From contig JAFFSR010000347.1 of assembly GCA_017163975.1 (NCBI GenBank), forward strand, positions 7,244,001 to 7,308,000: a stretch of 64,000 bases of DNA, in the 5' to 3' direction. Numbering within the stretch: position 1 is the first letter of the stretch; each line of letters starts with the position of its first letter. The stretch comes from Anastatus disparis (taxonomy: Eukaryota; Arthropoda; Insecta; Hymenoptera; Eupelmidae). The notes below the pieces were generated by a model. The model did not search any database. It saw nothing but the letters and a program-made list of their open reading frames with translations, and was not told the origin of the DNA. A program made the translations under genes and the position numbers. Positions 11,035-22,348 of the stretch are shown piece after piece.

Positions 11035-12660
11035 GATTTATAAATATTTTCAATTTTTCTTAATTTATATTATTATTATTATTATTAATTTTCAATATAT
11101 AATGAATATTAATGGAAAAGAAAATTTCTAATGACATATTTTTAAATCATAAATTTTTTAGTAAAATTTTTCAATAGTATTATTTGATATATTTCAATAT
11201 ATACTTAAAATTTTAAAGATTTAGAGGATTATTTTGTTATAATTCCTGTTTGATATCTTCTTTCTTAATTTTACATTTTAGAAATATATCAAAATTTTTC
11301 GATTATTAACCATCAATAGTTTCGTATGATGTTTAATATTTTATGTAAATATTGCATTAAATATTAAAAAAAATAATTTTTAATTATTTTATTATATTAA
11401 TTCAATATAATGTTTGATATATCTAAATGTATATTTAAGATATTTAAGATTTCAAGGATTATTTCGTTATAATTCCTGTTTGATATCTTTTTACTTAATT
11501 TTACATTTTAGAAATATATCAATTTTTCTTTCATAAAATTTAATCTTAATAAAATATCAAACATTTCATAAAAATATTAAATTTATAATTTAAATAATTA
11601 ATAAATTTCAAAAAATATATCATTATTTTTTTTTTAAATGTGTGCAATGTTCAATAAATATCTTGAATATGTTTCGTAATTTTGATTTAGATAAAATTCA
11701 TTTATTAGTTCATATAATGTTATTTTATATTCTATAATTTTATCAGTGTAATATTTATAATATTCTGGTACTTGTTTCCAATTATGAAATTCTACTTTTT
11801 CATTATCTTCACCAATATATAAATTTATTATATTATTTAAAACAGTTATTTGAGTATTATGTGAACTATTATTATCAGCAAGATTTCCTAAGTAATATTC
11901 ATACTCTTCCTCATAATTGAAATAATCTTGAATGTTATTCTTCAAACTATCCATCATTTCTTGATCATTTACATTATCAATTATAACATATCTACCTTCA
12001 ATCGCATTCCAAATAAAAGGCAAAGAAGACGATTCATTTGTACTTAAAGTTATTTTTGGCATGAAAACTTTATTTCCTTTATTTCTTCCTGTAATAATCT
12101 CAGCTTCTATATTAAATTTAAATAGTTTAGTTATTTTTAATCTAGTTCCATTACATAATCCATCAGCTATACTGAGATTTCTAATTAACATTATAATTGC
12201 GCTAATCTTTAATTTAATTTCGTGAGGAGGTAATCCTTCTCTAATATTATTTAACATTTCAATAGGATAATTTAAATGAATATTTTCATCAGTTTGATCA
12301 ACGCCCTCATAAGTTGCATGATCTATATTGTAATAAGTAATCATTTCACCATCAATTAATTTTAATATTTTATTATTTAAAATGTTTACATCTTCATTAT
12401 GTGAAGTTAAAATAACATTTTTAGAAAAATTGTAATTGTTGTTTATATCTTTATAAATTGTATCACAAATATTATTAGTTTTATATTCTTCGGGAATAAT
12501 GAAAGTATTAATTTTTCTTATATTAGTTTTTAAATTAAAAATTTTAAATAATTTCCAAAGATGTGAATATTTTATAGTGGCTTTTTATAATTGTATCTTA
12601 AAATAATTTAAAAAATTGTTTTTTATAATCATTTTAAAATAAAGAAAATAAATATTAAAA
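10567..12660 (-). mobile_element. Helitron copy 1 (3' end plus helicase fragment)
   Basis: On the minus strand the sequence ends with a short hairpin of GGGGGGTACCCTCC directly before CTAG (10567-10570), with T following. This is the classical Helitron 3' terminus: a hairpin, then CTRR. The same terminus occurs at 20024 and, on the other strand, at 24667-24670. Upstream in element orientation are about 1.06 kb of non-coding sequence, interrupted by TA expansions at 10931-10958 and 10970-11028, then the helicase fragment. Non-coding parts shared with the other copies include an AGGATTATTTTGTTATAATT block at about 11225 and again at about 11455. No 5' TC terminus was identified. Confidence 0.7.
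11634..12590 (-). pseudogene. Helitron Pif1-like helicase, C-terminal fragment
   Basis: The frame 12344-11634 (236 codons) continues upstream to about 12590 without its own start. Recognisable pieces in order are NLKTNIRKINTF, VILTSHNEDVNILNNKIL (the inter-motif stretch typical of Helitron helicases), then NYPIEMLNN, LPPHEIKLKISAIIMLIRNL and GLCNGTRL. At LPF the protein jumps to a different C-terminus (NAIEGRYVIIDN...). It therefore lacks the final helicase motif seen at 20328-20570. The Rep/HUH and Walker A parts are absent. It is a fragment of the rolling-circle transposon's Rep-helicase and not active alone. Confidence 0.75.
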
Positions 12661-12674
12661 AAAAAAAATTTTGT

Positions 12675-12765
12675 ATTAATTCTAGCATTCATTAATTTTA
12701 ATATTATAAATTATATATTATTATGTTAAGTTTTAATTTTGTATATTTAAATACATACATTATAT
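12675..12765 (+). repeat. Dispersed Helitron-linked block (copy 1)
   Basis: A block beginning near TATTAATTCTAGCATT and ending ATACATACATTATA recurs almost unchanged at 24898-24990 and 25047-25143. In each place it stands just before a G-rich minisatellite. It lies on the 5' side of the minus-strand helicase. It is probably part of the Helitron, but no 5' terminus was recognised. Confidence 0.6.
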
Positions 12766-12905
12766 TATGGGGGGCAGTGGAGGGGTCGTGGGGGTGCCGT
12801 GGGTGTTCCGTGGGGGTGCCATGGAGGGGTGCGGGAGATGTGGAGGGGTGTGGGGGTGTTGAGGGGTGTGGGAGGGGGGGGTGGAGGAGTATGGGGGCTC
12901 CGAGG
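12766..12905 (+). repeat. G-rich minisatellite (copy 1)
   Basis: Irregular repeats of GTGGAGGGGTGTGGGGGTG-like units occur on the plus strand with almost no C. Runs of three or more G occur throughout, so G-quadruplex formation is plausible. The same minisatellite with the same flanks occurs at 24983-25440; both end in a GGGTTAATTTTTAATATAAC flank. The apparent open frame across it is a composition effect. Confidence 0.85.
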
Positions 12906-12969
12906 GTTAATTTTTAATATAACTTTATAATATAGGTAGATATATTATGTGTTGTAGAGGCCGTGTGTG

Positions 12970-13388
12970 CATGAGTGTGTAAATGTTTGTACGTGTTTGT
13001 ACGTGTTTGTACCTGTTTGTACGTGTTTGTACTTGTGTGTACGTGTATGCACGTGTATAAACGTGTTCGTACGTTAATGTACGTGTTTGTACGTTAATGT
13101 ATGTGTTTGTGCGTTTATGCATGTGTGTGCACGTGTTTGTACGTGTTTGTACGTTAATGTACGTGTTTGTACGTGTATGTATATGTGTGCACGTGTTCGT
13201 ACGTGTTTGTACGTGTGTGTAGGTATTTGTACGTGCATATACTTGTTTGTACGTATTTTTACGTTAATGTACGTATTTGTATGTGTATGTACGTGTTTTT
13301 ACGTCTATGTACGTCTTTGTTCGTGTATGTACGTGTTTGTACGTGTTTTTACGTTAATGTACGTGTTTGTACGTGTATGTACGTGTAA
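12970..13388 (+). repeat. 10-bp minisatellite (ACGTGTTTGT)n
   Basis: About 40 copies of a 10-base unit, consensus ACGTGTTTGT with variants such as ACGTTAATGT and ACGTGTATGT. The variants recur in a loose higher-order pattern. Long cysteine/valine-rich open frames on the plus strand are by-products of the period and not genes. Confidence 0.92.
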
Positions 13389-13399
13389 TGCATCACATT

Positions 13400-13530
13400 T
13401 CTTTAGCTAAAAATATAGCTAAAAATCTAGCTATACTTATGATAGTTATATAGCTAAAAAACACAAGAATATAGTTATAATACACATCAACATAGCTGTA
13501 TTTTCTTTACCTATATTCCTAGCTATATAT
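13400..13530. repeat. TAGCTA-rich repeat
   Basis: Several copies of ATAGCTA, TAGCTAAAAA and ATAGTTATA lie in 130 bases. Similar TTAGCTGAAA-type repeats flank the transposon at 60892-63411. Confidence 0.5.
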
Positions 13531-13684
13531 ATAGATGTTTTTTTCGATCGGGAGGACATTTTAAAACTATTACAAAACAATCTTAAAATAATTACTATGT
13601 TACCATAGGGAAATTTTGAATTTTTTAATCATTCCAATAACACCTATAAATTTTCATTAATTCACATCCTTACTGAAAAAGATG

Positions 13685-13912
13685 ACATGAGATCTCACAT
13701 GAGATCTCACAATTGAAAATGAAACAAAATCTCAAATGAGAACTCACGTGGGATCTCATGTACCGCGAAATTTTATTTATCCTGATACCCGATCTCACGT
13801 GAAATCTCAGGTGAGATCTCATGTGCGAAAAAATTTATTTTTCCCGATACCCGACTTCTTTTTTTTTGCACATGAGATCTCGCGTGAGATCTCATGTGCA
13901 AAAAAATTTTAT
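13685..13912. repeat. Palindromic ATGAGATCTCA repeats (cluster 1)
   Basis: Repeated, mostly palindromic motifs such as CATGAGATCTCACATGAGAT and CACGTGAGATCTCATGTG occur, separated by A/T-rich spacers with recurring GAAAATTTATTT and CCCGATACCCGA phrases. A second cluster lies at 16719-16965. No coding potential. Confidence 0.75.
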
Positions 13913-13919
13913 TTTCTCC

Positions 13920-15560
13920 TACACTTATAGCTGTAATTAATGTCAACGACGTTAAATATGAAATTTGGTCTATAATTCAATTAATTTTTATATATTCTAA
14001 TATTACGATTAAATGATTCTACTCTACATCTACAAAACAATCGTTATCTAAAGCATATTATTATGGATTATGGTTTTAAACTATATTCGAGCATAATTAT
14101 ACTTGACGATTAAATAATGATAAAAACAAACAAATTTTTTACAAAGATTCAGACGATATTCACTAGTAATTGTTAAGAAACTAGTCACTACAATTATACA
14201 TGTACCCTTTTACACTCGAGAAGGCCATCACTTTTCAGTGAGGTCTGGAGTGATGCCGTTCGTATACAAAGGTTTGTACAGAATTTGTGTATTTACAAAT
14301 CGAGTTACTTATTTCATATCACAGACGAAATCATGTATACGAGGCTCGGGGTCAGTCCACTGATTAATGACAGTTTTTCTAATCAATAGGTAGTGTCGTT
14401 CTATGACGCACGCTGCATCTGGTTTAGATTTACGGCATAACACGTCTTACCAATTGTTACACAATTTACATGTCGCCGTAAAAACAGTTGTAGCTTTATT
14501 TATGTCTAGGAACAATATGACAAACTACCTTCAATGAACTGACAGTGACTTAGTACTTAATATCTTTTTTTCATCATACTGATGAATTATTTTCACATAT
14601 CATTTACAATTGCATCATATAGATTTAAATAATATAGGTTTTTATAACTCAAGAATTATTGATTTTACTTTTATTTTAGAGTATTATCGCAATCTTATTG
14701 CTTGTTTTCCTAATTCAGTCGTGAATCTAACCTTATTTGAAAAATTTTAAAATCGTGCTCGAATACAATTTCAAACTATGATATGTAATTATATTCATAC
14801 AGATCATTCACATAGTTTTTATAATAAGAAGTATATTTGTATGCAATGTAAGTCTAAACGTTGAAAGTAAGGTAATACACATATTTTATTATTATACTAT
14901 TCGGCATGTTAAAGGTCAGTTTTAGACGAGGTTTTAGACATTTTTTACTGATCGAAAGTAGTGAAAGAAGAAATTTCGTTTATTCTTAATAAAAATATAT
15001 ATCAGAATTGCTTTCACTTGTAAATATCTATTCATTTTAATAAATGAAAAATGGAAGAGTGTAAATTTGTTAATATTCAAAGAACAAGCCAAAAAAAAAA
15101 TAAAAACTCAATATCTTTTTTAGCTATTTTCGATCGCTGAAGTTAGGCGAAAGCTGATCCTCAATTGGAAAGTGACGCCATGCAATACAATGCAAATTAA
15201 ATAAAGTAGCCAAAATAAGAACTACTGACCCCGGGCAAGATGCATGGGGTCTTATGGCTCCACTAAATTTATCGATTATGATGATGTTCTAGTGTTTAAA
15301 TACGTATTTATAATATTAGTGTAATTAAATACATTAAGAGCATAATGAAGCTCCCCTTTTTCATAATATTTCTAATCCAAGTTTATGAGTAAATGGAGAA
15401 TTTAATCGGATTTTTTCACTTCAAGAAAAAAAGTTGTAGGATTCAACTTTAGTACGGACAACTAAAGAAATCTACCGAAATCTTATACTTGACAATTTAT
15501 ATACAAGTTTTCAATTAATAGTATTTTGAAGTTAGGTTTGTCAACTTTGATATCTAATGT
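13920..15560. other. Non-coding stretch, nothing recognised
   Basis: About 1.6 kb with no open frame of note. 14160-14560 is less A+T-rich and could be single-copy sequence or an old repeat, but I see no gene, RNA fold or repeat in it. Confidence 0.4.
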
Positions 15561-15568
15561 GCGATCTA

Positions 15569-16553
15569 CACAGTAAAAAAAATTTGTAATTTTAATACAC
15601 ATAAGCGTTACAAATAAAACACAAATTTTTTTTGTGTTAAAATTAACAAATTTTTTTTTGTGTAATTTTTGAAGTTTAAATTTTAACATCAAAATTCATG
15701 AATAATACAAAATTTTGAGTAATAAAATTTGTAAATTTTACAAATTTATTTTTGTTAAAATATAATGATTGAAATGATTAAATAATAAATAATGACTTTC
15801 TCGTAATTCTTTCTGTTAATATAGTTAAAAAAAGAGATAAAAAAATATAAGAAAAAGGATAAAATGATGGATGTTATAGTGGATCAATAAAATGATACTA
15901 AACTAAACTCATTTGACAATATTACATTGTCGTTAAAGGCAAACGTAAACGAATGATTACGAAAAGAGCCGATCATTTTTTAATATGAATATATTATTTA
16001 TAACTATAGATATAGAGCCGGTTAGTGACTCAGTCGTTAGAGCGTTGGATTTGTAACCTCGGGGTTCTGAGTTGGAATCCTACTCTCAGCAACCGATTGA
16101 TAGAAGCACCACTGTAAATTATATATGCTTTGTTCACAAACACACTTACGAGCTCCATCGCTGAATAGCACCATAAAGAGCATAAATATAGCAACGTTCA
16201 AGAAGGAAAAGAAAGTATACAAATTTTTGAACTTAGCAAAAATTAATTTTTGCAAACTGAATTTTACCTTGCATTTATGGCATTTTTATTGCATATAATA
16301 ATGATAATGCTAATATTTAATTATTAAAAGTATGAGATTATCTGAATAACTTAGTACACACATGTTTTGTAAAAATAACAAACTCCGTATGTTAATTCTA
16401 CAAAAATTTTTGTGTTGATTTTAAAAGTACATAGAAATTTTGAAATTACAAAAACTTTTATGTTGATTTTACAAAGATGTTTATAAAATTTTAACACCAA
16501 AATATTTGTAAAAAAAAAAAAATTTGACAAATTACACAAAATATTTTACTGCG
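15569..16553. mobile_element. TA-flanked MITE carrying a tRNA-like sequence
   Basis: The ends CACAGTAAAA (15569) and the complement of CGCAGTAAAA (ending 16553) are bordered by TA (15567-15568 and 16554-16555), a Tc1/mariner-type target site. Subterminal sequence on both sides is rich in ATTTTTGTGTTGATTTTAC-like motifs. A tRNA-like unit lies inside at 16017-16100. There is no transposase. The element at 25880-27092 has the same design. Confidence 0.6.
16017..16100 (+). pseudogene. tRNA-like sequence (TGT loop), likely SINE head
   Basis: The unit begins GCCGGTT, and AACCG follows at the expected distance, so five of seven acceptor pairs form. An A box-like stretch (TGACTCAGTCGTTAGAGCG), an anticodon-loop-like TTTGTAA (TGT, Thr) and a B box-like GAGTTGGAATCC are in the right order. 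The anticodon stem is broken and the D stem has a mismatch, so a working tRNA is unlikely. Confidence 0.55.
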
Positions 16554-16718
16554 TAAGTTCATAAAAAAATAACAGCTCCAAAGGATTTTTTATTTTAACT
16601 AAAATGATTGTACTGATATAGCTGATGTAAAATTTGTCAAAATTTAAAGAATAAGATGAAAAAAATTAAAAGTAAAAAATATCTTTTTCAAATTTTTTAA
16701 ATTGAATAAAATATATAA

Positions 16719-16965
16719 GAGATCCCATGTGAGATCACATATGAGATCGCACACGAGATTGCATATGAGATGTCACATAAAATCGCCCATGAGATCGCAT
16801 ATGAAATCGAATGTATATTCGTTAAATTTTTAAAATAAAATAAATTTATATAAGATCTGACATGAGATCTCACATATATTTATTTTATTTTTAAAATTAA
16901 ACGAATATGTATGAGATTTCATAGACGATTTTATATGAGATCTCACATTAGAGTTCATACAATAT
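16719..16965. repeat. Palindromic GAGATC repeats (cluster 2)
   Basis: Diverged copies of CATATGAGATCGCA and CACATGAGATCTCA motifs include a mirrored pair of ATTCGTTAAATTTTTAAAAT / ATTTTTAAAATTAAACGAAT around 16815-16900. It is the same motif family as 13685-13912. Confidence 0.65.
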
Positions 16966-17064
16966 TTTCAATAGAGATGATTTTTCTCGGCTTGTTCTTT
17001 AAATTTCAACATATTTACACTCTCTCGCTTCTCATTTATTTAAAATTATTTCATACCTATAAGT

Positions 17065-17150
17065 AAAATCAGTGGTAGCGCAGGGGCTAAGGCTCTTGAT
17101 TCATGCTGTAGTAGACCGAAGTTTAATCCCCGGGAAAATTTTGGAAAAAT
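17065..17150 (+). pseudogene. tRNA-like sequence, likely SINE head
   Basis: Read on the plus strand: CAGTGGTAGCGCAGGGGCTA (A box-like), a TGATTCATG loop region, and GAAGTTTAATCCCC (B box-like), then a repetitive GAAAATTTTTC tail. The spacing of the boxes suits a Pol III internal promoter, but the cloverleaf is poor. It could be a SINE remnant. Confidence 0.4.
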
Positions 17151-17219
17151 TTTTCTGAATTTTTCTCTGTGAAATAGAACTAGGAAACCAGGAAAAACCA
17201 ATTAAAAATTCTCCCTGGT

Positions 17220-19105
17220 CAATATTTGTTACGAAGAAATTAATTAGTTCGAAATATTTTTTAGATGCATAAAAATATTTTATTGAAGGAAAAAAAATTT
17301 TATTTCAATTATTTAACTTAATTTTTATTTTAATATTACAAAATATTAATTTAAAATAAAATCAATAATTTCCAGTATAAGATATTTTTAAGTTTAAGAA
17401 ATATCTTATGTATGTTGAGCAATATTTCATTGATATTTAAACATGTTATTTTCACTGACGAAATAAATAATATTGGTACAAAAAATATTTCTTCGATTGC
17501 CAGAAAGAATCTATTCGATACAATAAAATTTTTTTGGTTACAAAGAACTTTTTTTTCCAGTACAGCTATTAGATAAAGTAACGGTTTTATCATCTTTCAT
17601 TTATTCTTATCATGAGCGACAAAGGCAGAATGAGGTTCAAGTAACAACCGCTACTTGAGTTAGGTCTATGAATAGGAGACTTAGATCGTCTATGATAATG
17701 AAAATTTATATGGTTGGAATATATATTCAAAATAGATTAAATAACAAATACTATTTTCCTCATTAAGAAATAATAAGTTGATTGAAAAAAAATTTTCTCT
17801 TATTTATTTTTTAGTCCATTTTTAATTATAATAAATTTTATTAAAAACGGAACTATTTATTTTAACATATTTTAACAATGAAAATAATACTTTTAATTTA
17901 TTTAGAAATAATACTTTTAATATTATTTAAATAATGAAAATAATTTTTATTCATAGAATTCATAGTGAAGGATTAATAGTATATTATTCACGAAGGGAGT
18001 TAATTTCAAAAATGTCTTAAATCGTATGTAATTGTCACCCGAGCCGAAGGCATTTTTAATTAACTCCCGTAGTGAATATACGATTTTTTTACACGAGGCG
18101 CGAATAGTGGGTGTTTTTTATTCTGACGGTAGGGAGAAAAGTACCCACTTCTCGCGCAGAGTGTAAAAAATATTTTTATCTTACCTGCAAGAAATAAAAT
18201 GTTGGCTCTCGGCCTTTGTGACTCAAAGGATTACAGTGAAGTTGACAGTGGTCATTTTTAACGAAGTGAAGTTCGTTATTATCAAATTCCTCACAATCTT
18301 CTGACACAAAAGACACAAGAGTATGTTTTTTTAAACGCTTTTATTTAACTTGACAGCCTCTGAATATGTGCTCAAATCTTGCGATTAAAAATTAACGTAC
18401 TTCTCATTGATTTACATGGCTGAAATCTTCAGAATATATGTTTTTTGCATGACAATACATGATTCTGTAATTAAAAAAAAATTTTTTCATAATTAAATAT
18501 TTATTATATATAAGCAATATTATATAGCCAGCGCTATACGATTAATCGGCTTCTCTTCTTTATGCGGCTATTCGTAATAGCTACTCAATTCTCAGTAAAG
18601 GCTTATATATTATATTATACGTATAGGCATTACTGAGCAAATGTATAATAGTATGTGTTTTGCAAAAAATGTATATGTTGACGTGTATATAAGTATACAA
18701 ATGTGTACGTACCTGCGTGCACATTTATATACTCATATAAATTAAAAGAAATTAATAAAAAAAAAATTTTTTTAAATGCTTCTATTTAACGTTAAAAAAA
18801 AATAATAGGAAAAAAATAAATTTGAAAAATTTAAAAGGAACTAAAAAGTAAAAAAAAATAAATAAAAAAAATAATTTAAAAAAAAACGCTTTTATTTAAA
18901 AAACAAAAAATAAATAAAAAGTTCAATAATTTAAATGTATAATTGCATTAAAAATTAAATTTCTGCCTAATATTTATTAAAATTTTATATAAAAGCGTGG
19001 AGAATATAATTCTAAATGTTCTTTCAATATTCTCCACGCTTTTATATAGGATTTTAATAAATATTAGGCAGAATCATAATTTTCAATGTAATTGTACATT
19101 TGAAT
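17220..19105 (+). repeat. Long inverted-repeat arm, left copy
   Basis: Much of this stretch is the diverged reverse complement of 28490-30350. Matching segments: 17230-17560 with 29130-30350 (once the insertion 29228-30125 is removed), 17560-17950 with 28700-29130, and 18180-18290 with 28490-28690. The part 18320-19105 matches 25490-27440 in direct orientation. Both copies centre on the same strong hairpin (18940-19110; 27288-27433). No protein is encoded. It may be a large foldback element present twice. Confidence 0.65.
17981..18170. repeat. Two adjacent hairpins
   Basis: Hairpin 1 pairs 17981-18005 (ATATTATTCACGAAGGGAGT) with 18058-18080. Hairpin 2 pairs about 18085-18115 (TTTACACGAGGCGCGAATAG) with 18140-18170. 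Both lie in the left inverted-repeat arm and have no equivalent in the right arm, which suggests a separate small insertion there. Confidence 0.55.
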
Positions 19106-19110
19106 TATTA
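18940..19110. repeat. Central hairpin of the left inverted-repeat copy
   Basis: A 46-base arm (18961-19006, ending AAAGCGTGGAGAATAT) pairs with 19027-19072 across a 20-base loop and extends outward imperfectly. The equivalent at 27288-27433 is nearly the same, so the hairpin is a fixed part of this repeat family. Confidence 0.8.
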
Positions 19111-19442
19111 AACTTTTTATTTATTTTTTTTGTTCTCTTCTTATACATCAGCGTTGTTCCAAATGCTTCTCAGGGCTGCGCACGCCGTACTCACAAAATT
19201 AATCACGCGTTAAATAGCTCTAAAGAAGCTTTCTGATTGGTCGATACAGCTTATCTATAAAGAAACCCTTAGTATGTGCAGTAGATTTTTGAACACAGCA
19301 ATATACGAAGCATTGCTGGTGCGTAACTTCAAAAAGCGTGTTTAACACAGCCATTTGTATGCGAACGTAATTTCGTAAGCAAGACAATAAAAAGTCTGTG
19401 AACGCATCCATACGATGCAATACATACTGTTCCAAATGCTCG

Positions 19443-19480
<38 letters not shown>

Positions 19481-20003
19481 TTTGCGAATACGGCATGCGC
19501 AATCCCAAAAAGCATCTGGAATAAAGTCGATGTATTAGAAAAGTACAAAAAAAAAGATACCTTTGGGTCTTTTATGCCAGGGGGCTTATTCAGTAATACC
19601 TTAACGTCTAACAGCAAGCTTAACGCCGACGCGCGCATGCGCAGTAATCATTTTTCAGCAAATACTATCGAATATCGCGAACGGTATCAGAGATCATGTT
19701 GACGTAACGACAAAAATCTTCTAAACTGGAGCGCTAAGTCGATCTTATAAACAAATTTTACAACCCATTTAAAGCTTGGTTGTAAATCGTACGTTAAACT
19801 GTAAAACGTTATATTATGCATAACATATGTATATAAATTGATAGAAAAGATTTCTAGAAGCAAAAGAATTACTCCGATTTGATGTGATCATTCAAATGGA
19901 CAAATAATTTCTTAGATGTAGGTAACTAGATGTTTGAATTAATTTCTTGCTTCACAGATTTTAAGTTATATCCAAGAGGATCGAGATATCTTTTCTGTCA
20001 GTG
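19110..20003. other. Non-coding stretch with a (TA)n run at 19446-19476
   Basis: This holds a moderately GC-rich stretch (19150-19700), a TA microsatellite and a GCCGACGCGCGCATGCGCAG segment. Short open frames on both strands have low-complexity or unfamiliar content. I see no supported gene. The GC-rich part may be an unclassified repeat. Confidence 0.4.
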
Positions 20004-20023
20004 TATATATATATATATATATA

Positions 20024-20160
20024 CTAGGGGGGGTACCCCCCTGCTCGTTCCACTCGCCAACCCCCATTATAGTTATCATTTCAATATTAAATATAACACT
20101 TATGCATTGTTTTATATAAAAATTTTTTTATTATAATATATTTTTATTTAATATATTTTA
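20024..20160 (-). mobile_element. Helitron copy 2, 3' terminal fragment
   Basis: On the minus strand this ends with the same GGGGGGTACCCCCC hairpin and CTAG (20024-20027) as copy 1, inserted at a TA run (20004-20023). Only about 135 bases of the 3' end are present before it meets the plus-strand Helitron at about 20161. The matching 5'-side material in the same orientation reappears at 24671-25470, so copy 2 was probably split by insertion of copy 3. Confidence 0.65.
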
Positions 20161-20283
20161 CATTTTAGAATGATTATAAAAAACAATTTTTTAAATTATT
20201 CAAAATAATATAAAAAATTAAATAAAACATATAAATTATAAAACAAAATGATTTTTATGGCTACTGGTGAAGGCTTCCATTAA

Positions 20284-20570
20284 TAAAAAGACCAAAAATA
20301 ACTTTAAGTACAAATGAATCGTCTTCTTTGCCTTTTATTTTACACAGAAAACAATTTCCTATAGTGTTAGCATTTGCAATTACAATTAATAAGTCACAAG
20401 GACAAAGTTTTGAAAATATAGGTATATATATTAAAAAACCCTTATTTTCACATGGTCAGCTATATGTCGCACTTTCAAGATGTAAAAATAAAAAATATAT
20501 ATATATTCAAAATGAATTAGATAATAAAAATGAAATTAAAAACATAGTTTGGAAAGAAATATTAAAATAA
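20284..20570 (+). pseudogene. Helitron Pif1-like helicase, final motifs
   Basis: The frame reads ITLSTNESSSLPF, then RKQFPIVLAFAITINKSQGQ, then GIYIKKPLFSHGQLYVALSR, ending at TAA (20568-20570). These are the last motifs of the Helitron Rep-helicase, close to family consensus. There is no start codon of its own near the true N-terminus and no Rep or Walker motifs, so it is a truncated relic. It is the piece missing from the copy at 11634-12590. Confidence 0.8.
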
Positions 20571-20650
20571 TAATTTATATAATTTAATTATTTATATTAA
20601 TTGTTTATATAATTTAATTATTATTGTTTACAGGTATCGTATTTGTAAAA

Positions 20651-20711
<61 letters not shown>

Positions 20712-20727
20712 TTAAACACATAACAAA

Positions 20728-21126
20728 ATGGAATGGAATGCAATTGAAGGTCAATACGTTATTATTGATAATGTAAATTATCAAGAAATGATGGATAGTT
20801 TAAATGATAACATTGAAGATTATTCAAATTATGAGGAAGAGTATGAATATTATTTAGAAAATCTTGCTGATAATAATAGTTCAGATAATACTGAAATATC
20901 TATTTTAAATAATTTAATAAATTCATATATTGGTGAAGATAATGAAAAATTAGAATTTCATAATTGGAAACAAGTACCAGAATATTATAAATATTACACT
21001 AATAAAATTATAGAATATAAAATAACATTAAATGAACCAATAAATGAATTTTATCTAAATCAAAACTACGAAATATATTCAAGATATTTATTGAACATTG
21101 CACACATTTTAAAAAAAATATTATGA
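20728..21126 (+). pseudogene. Helitron-associated acidic C-terminal frame
   Basis: The 132-residue frame, starting MEWNAIEGQYVIID, is clearly related to the C-terminal ~125 residues of the minus-strand frame 11634-12344. Shared phrases: QEMMDSL, YEEEYEYYL, FHNWKQVPEYYKYYT, FYLNQNYE. It is rich in Asn, Tyr and Glu. In copy 1 it is fused to the helicase after LPF; here it is a separate frame after a TA expansion. Its function is unknown. Conservation in two copies suggests it was once translated. Confidence 0.55.
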
Positions 21127-21428
21127 TATATTTTTTTAAATTTATTATTTATTTAAATTATAAATTCAATATTTTTATGAAATGTTTAATATTTTATTAA
21201 GATTAAATTTTATGAAAGAAAAATTGATATATTTCTAAAATGTAAAATTAAGTAAAAAGATATCAAACAGGAATTATAACAAAATAATCCTTTAAATCTC
21301 AAAAATCTTAAATTTATATTCAAATATATCAAAAATTATGTTGAATTAATATAATGAAATAATTAAAAATTATTTTTTTTAATATTTAATGTAATATTTA
21401 CATAAAATATTAAACATTATATAAAACT

Positions 21429-21698
21429 TGTTAGGTTAAAACAATGAGCAGATACGATTTATACAGAAACACTTTATTTAAAATACAAAGAGATTCTAAT
21501 TTACTTAATACAGAATAAAGCTCTTTTACAATATTACAGAGATCTTTACTCTTCAAGTATCGCAACGGAAGTGAGCGCGAACATGCCACGAGGCAGGAGC
21601 AATAATGTAGCGCGTTAACAAAACTTACATGAGTATAATACGTCAGGAGTATAATACAGAAGCGCTAAATACGAATATTGATTATCCTATTACTAACA
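21429..21698 (-). repeat. Copia 3' LTR
   Basis: 270 bases, TG...CA, nearly identical to 23888-24157. It is adjacent to the polypurine tract (plus strand CTCCCCCTCAATATGAG, 21699-21715), which marks this as the 3' LTR of the minus-strand element. Confidence 0.95.
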
Positions 21699-21736
21699 CT
21701 CCCCCTCAATATGAGTATGTATACAACTTAAACTAA

Positions 21737-22348
21737 TTATGTCTCTCCTTGCTTGAAAACTATGAATCCCAAATTTGATAGGCAAAAATAATGTTTCTCT
21801 TTTGTCAACGCTTTCGTTAAGATATCAGCAATCATTTTATCAGTTGGTAAATGACATAAACTTAAGCGTTTTTCCTTAATAGCTTCGCGAACAAAATGAT
21901 ATCGAAGATCTATGTGTTTACTTCGACTGTGATGCATCGGATTCTGTGCCAGTAATTCAGCTCCACGATTATCATTGTACAAGGTTATGTCACACAGGTC
22001 ATGTAAACCCAATTCGATCATAAAGCTCCGGAGGTACAGCAATTCTTTTGTGCCTTCTGCTAGGGCCATATACTCGGATTCAGTGGACGATAGGGCCACT
22101 GTACGCTGCTTCCTAGACTCCCAAGTGATGGCACCATTTCCAAGCACAAAAACGAACCCCGTATAAGAACGTCTATCTATATTACAACCTTCCCAATCTG
22201 CATCAACAAAACCCTGAATTCCAATATTTGTTTTTTGATAGCATATTTTAAAATGCGAGGTGCCCTTCAAATAACGTAGTACTCTCTTCGCAGCCTTCCA
22301 ATGGGAACTATCGTAGCAGTCATTGAATTGACTTAGGACGCTGATCAC
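21737..22348 (-). pseudogene. Copia RNase H, C-terminal pol fragment
   Basis: A 203-codon frame carries the Copia RNase H landmarks: KRVLRYLKGT just before the domain, GFVDADWEG (first Asp), SYTGFVF, ALSSTESEYMAL (catalytic Glu), LYNDNRGAELLAQ (third Asp), and H-SRSKHIDLRYHFVRE (fourth acidic residue), ending in DILTKAL. The domain looks complete. It is joined at its N-terminal side (about 22340) to the pre-integrase part, so integrase and RT are missing. The reading frame of gag-protease does not carry into it. Confidence 0.9.

Noticed and set aside
12723..12917. Glycine-rich open frame
   Set aside because: Translation of the G-rich minisatellite.
13087..13410. Cysteine/valine-rich open frames over the 10-bp repeat
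   Set aside because: They are periodic translations of ACGTGTTTGT repeats, open in several frames at once; no gene-like content.
16017..16100. Functional tRNA-Thr gene
   Set aside because: Anticodon stem does not pair and the D stem has a mismatch.
19342..19702. Overlapping ~95-codon frames on both strands
   Set aside because: Both cross a TA microsatellite (IYIYIY run) and overlap each other; no recognisable domain.
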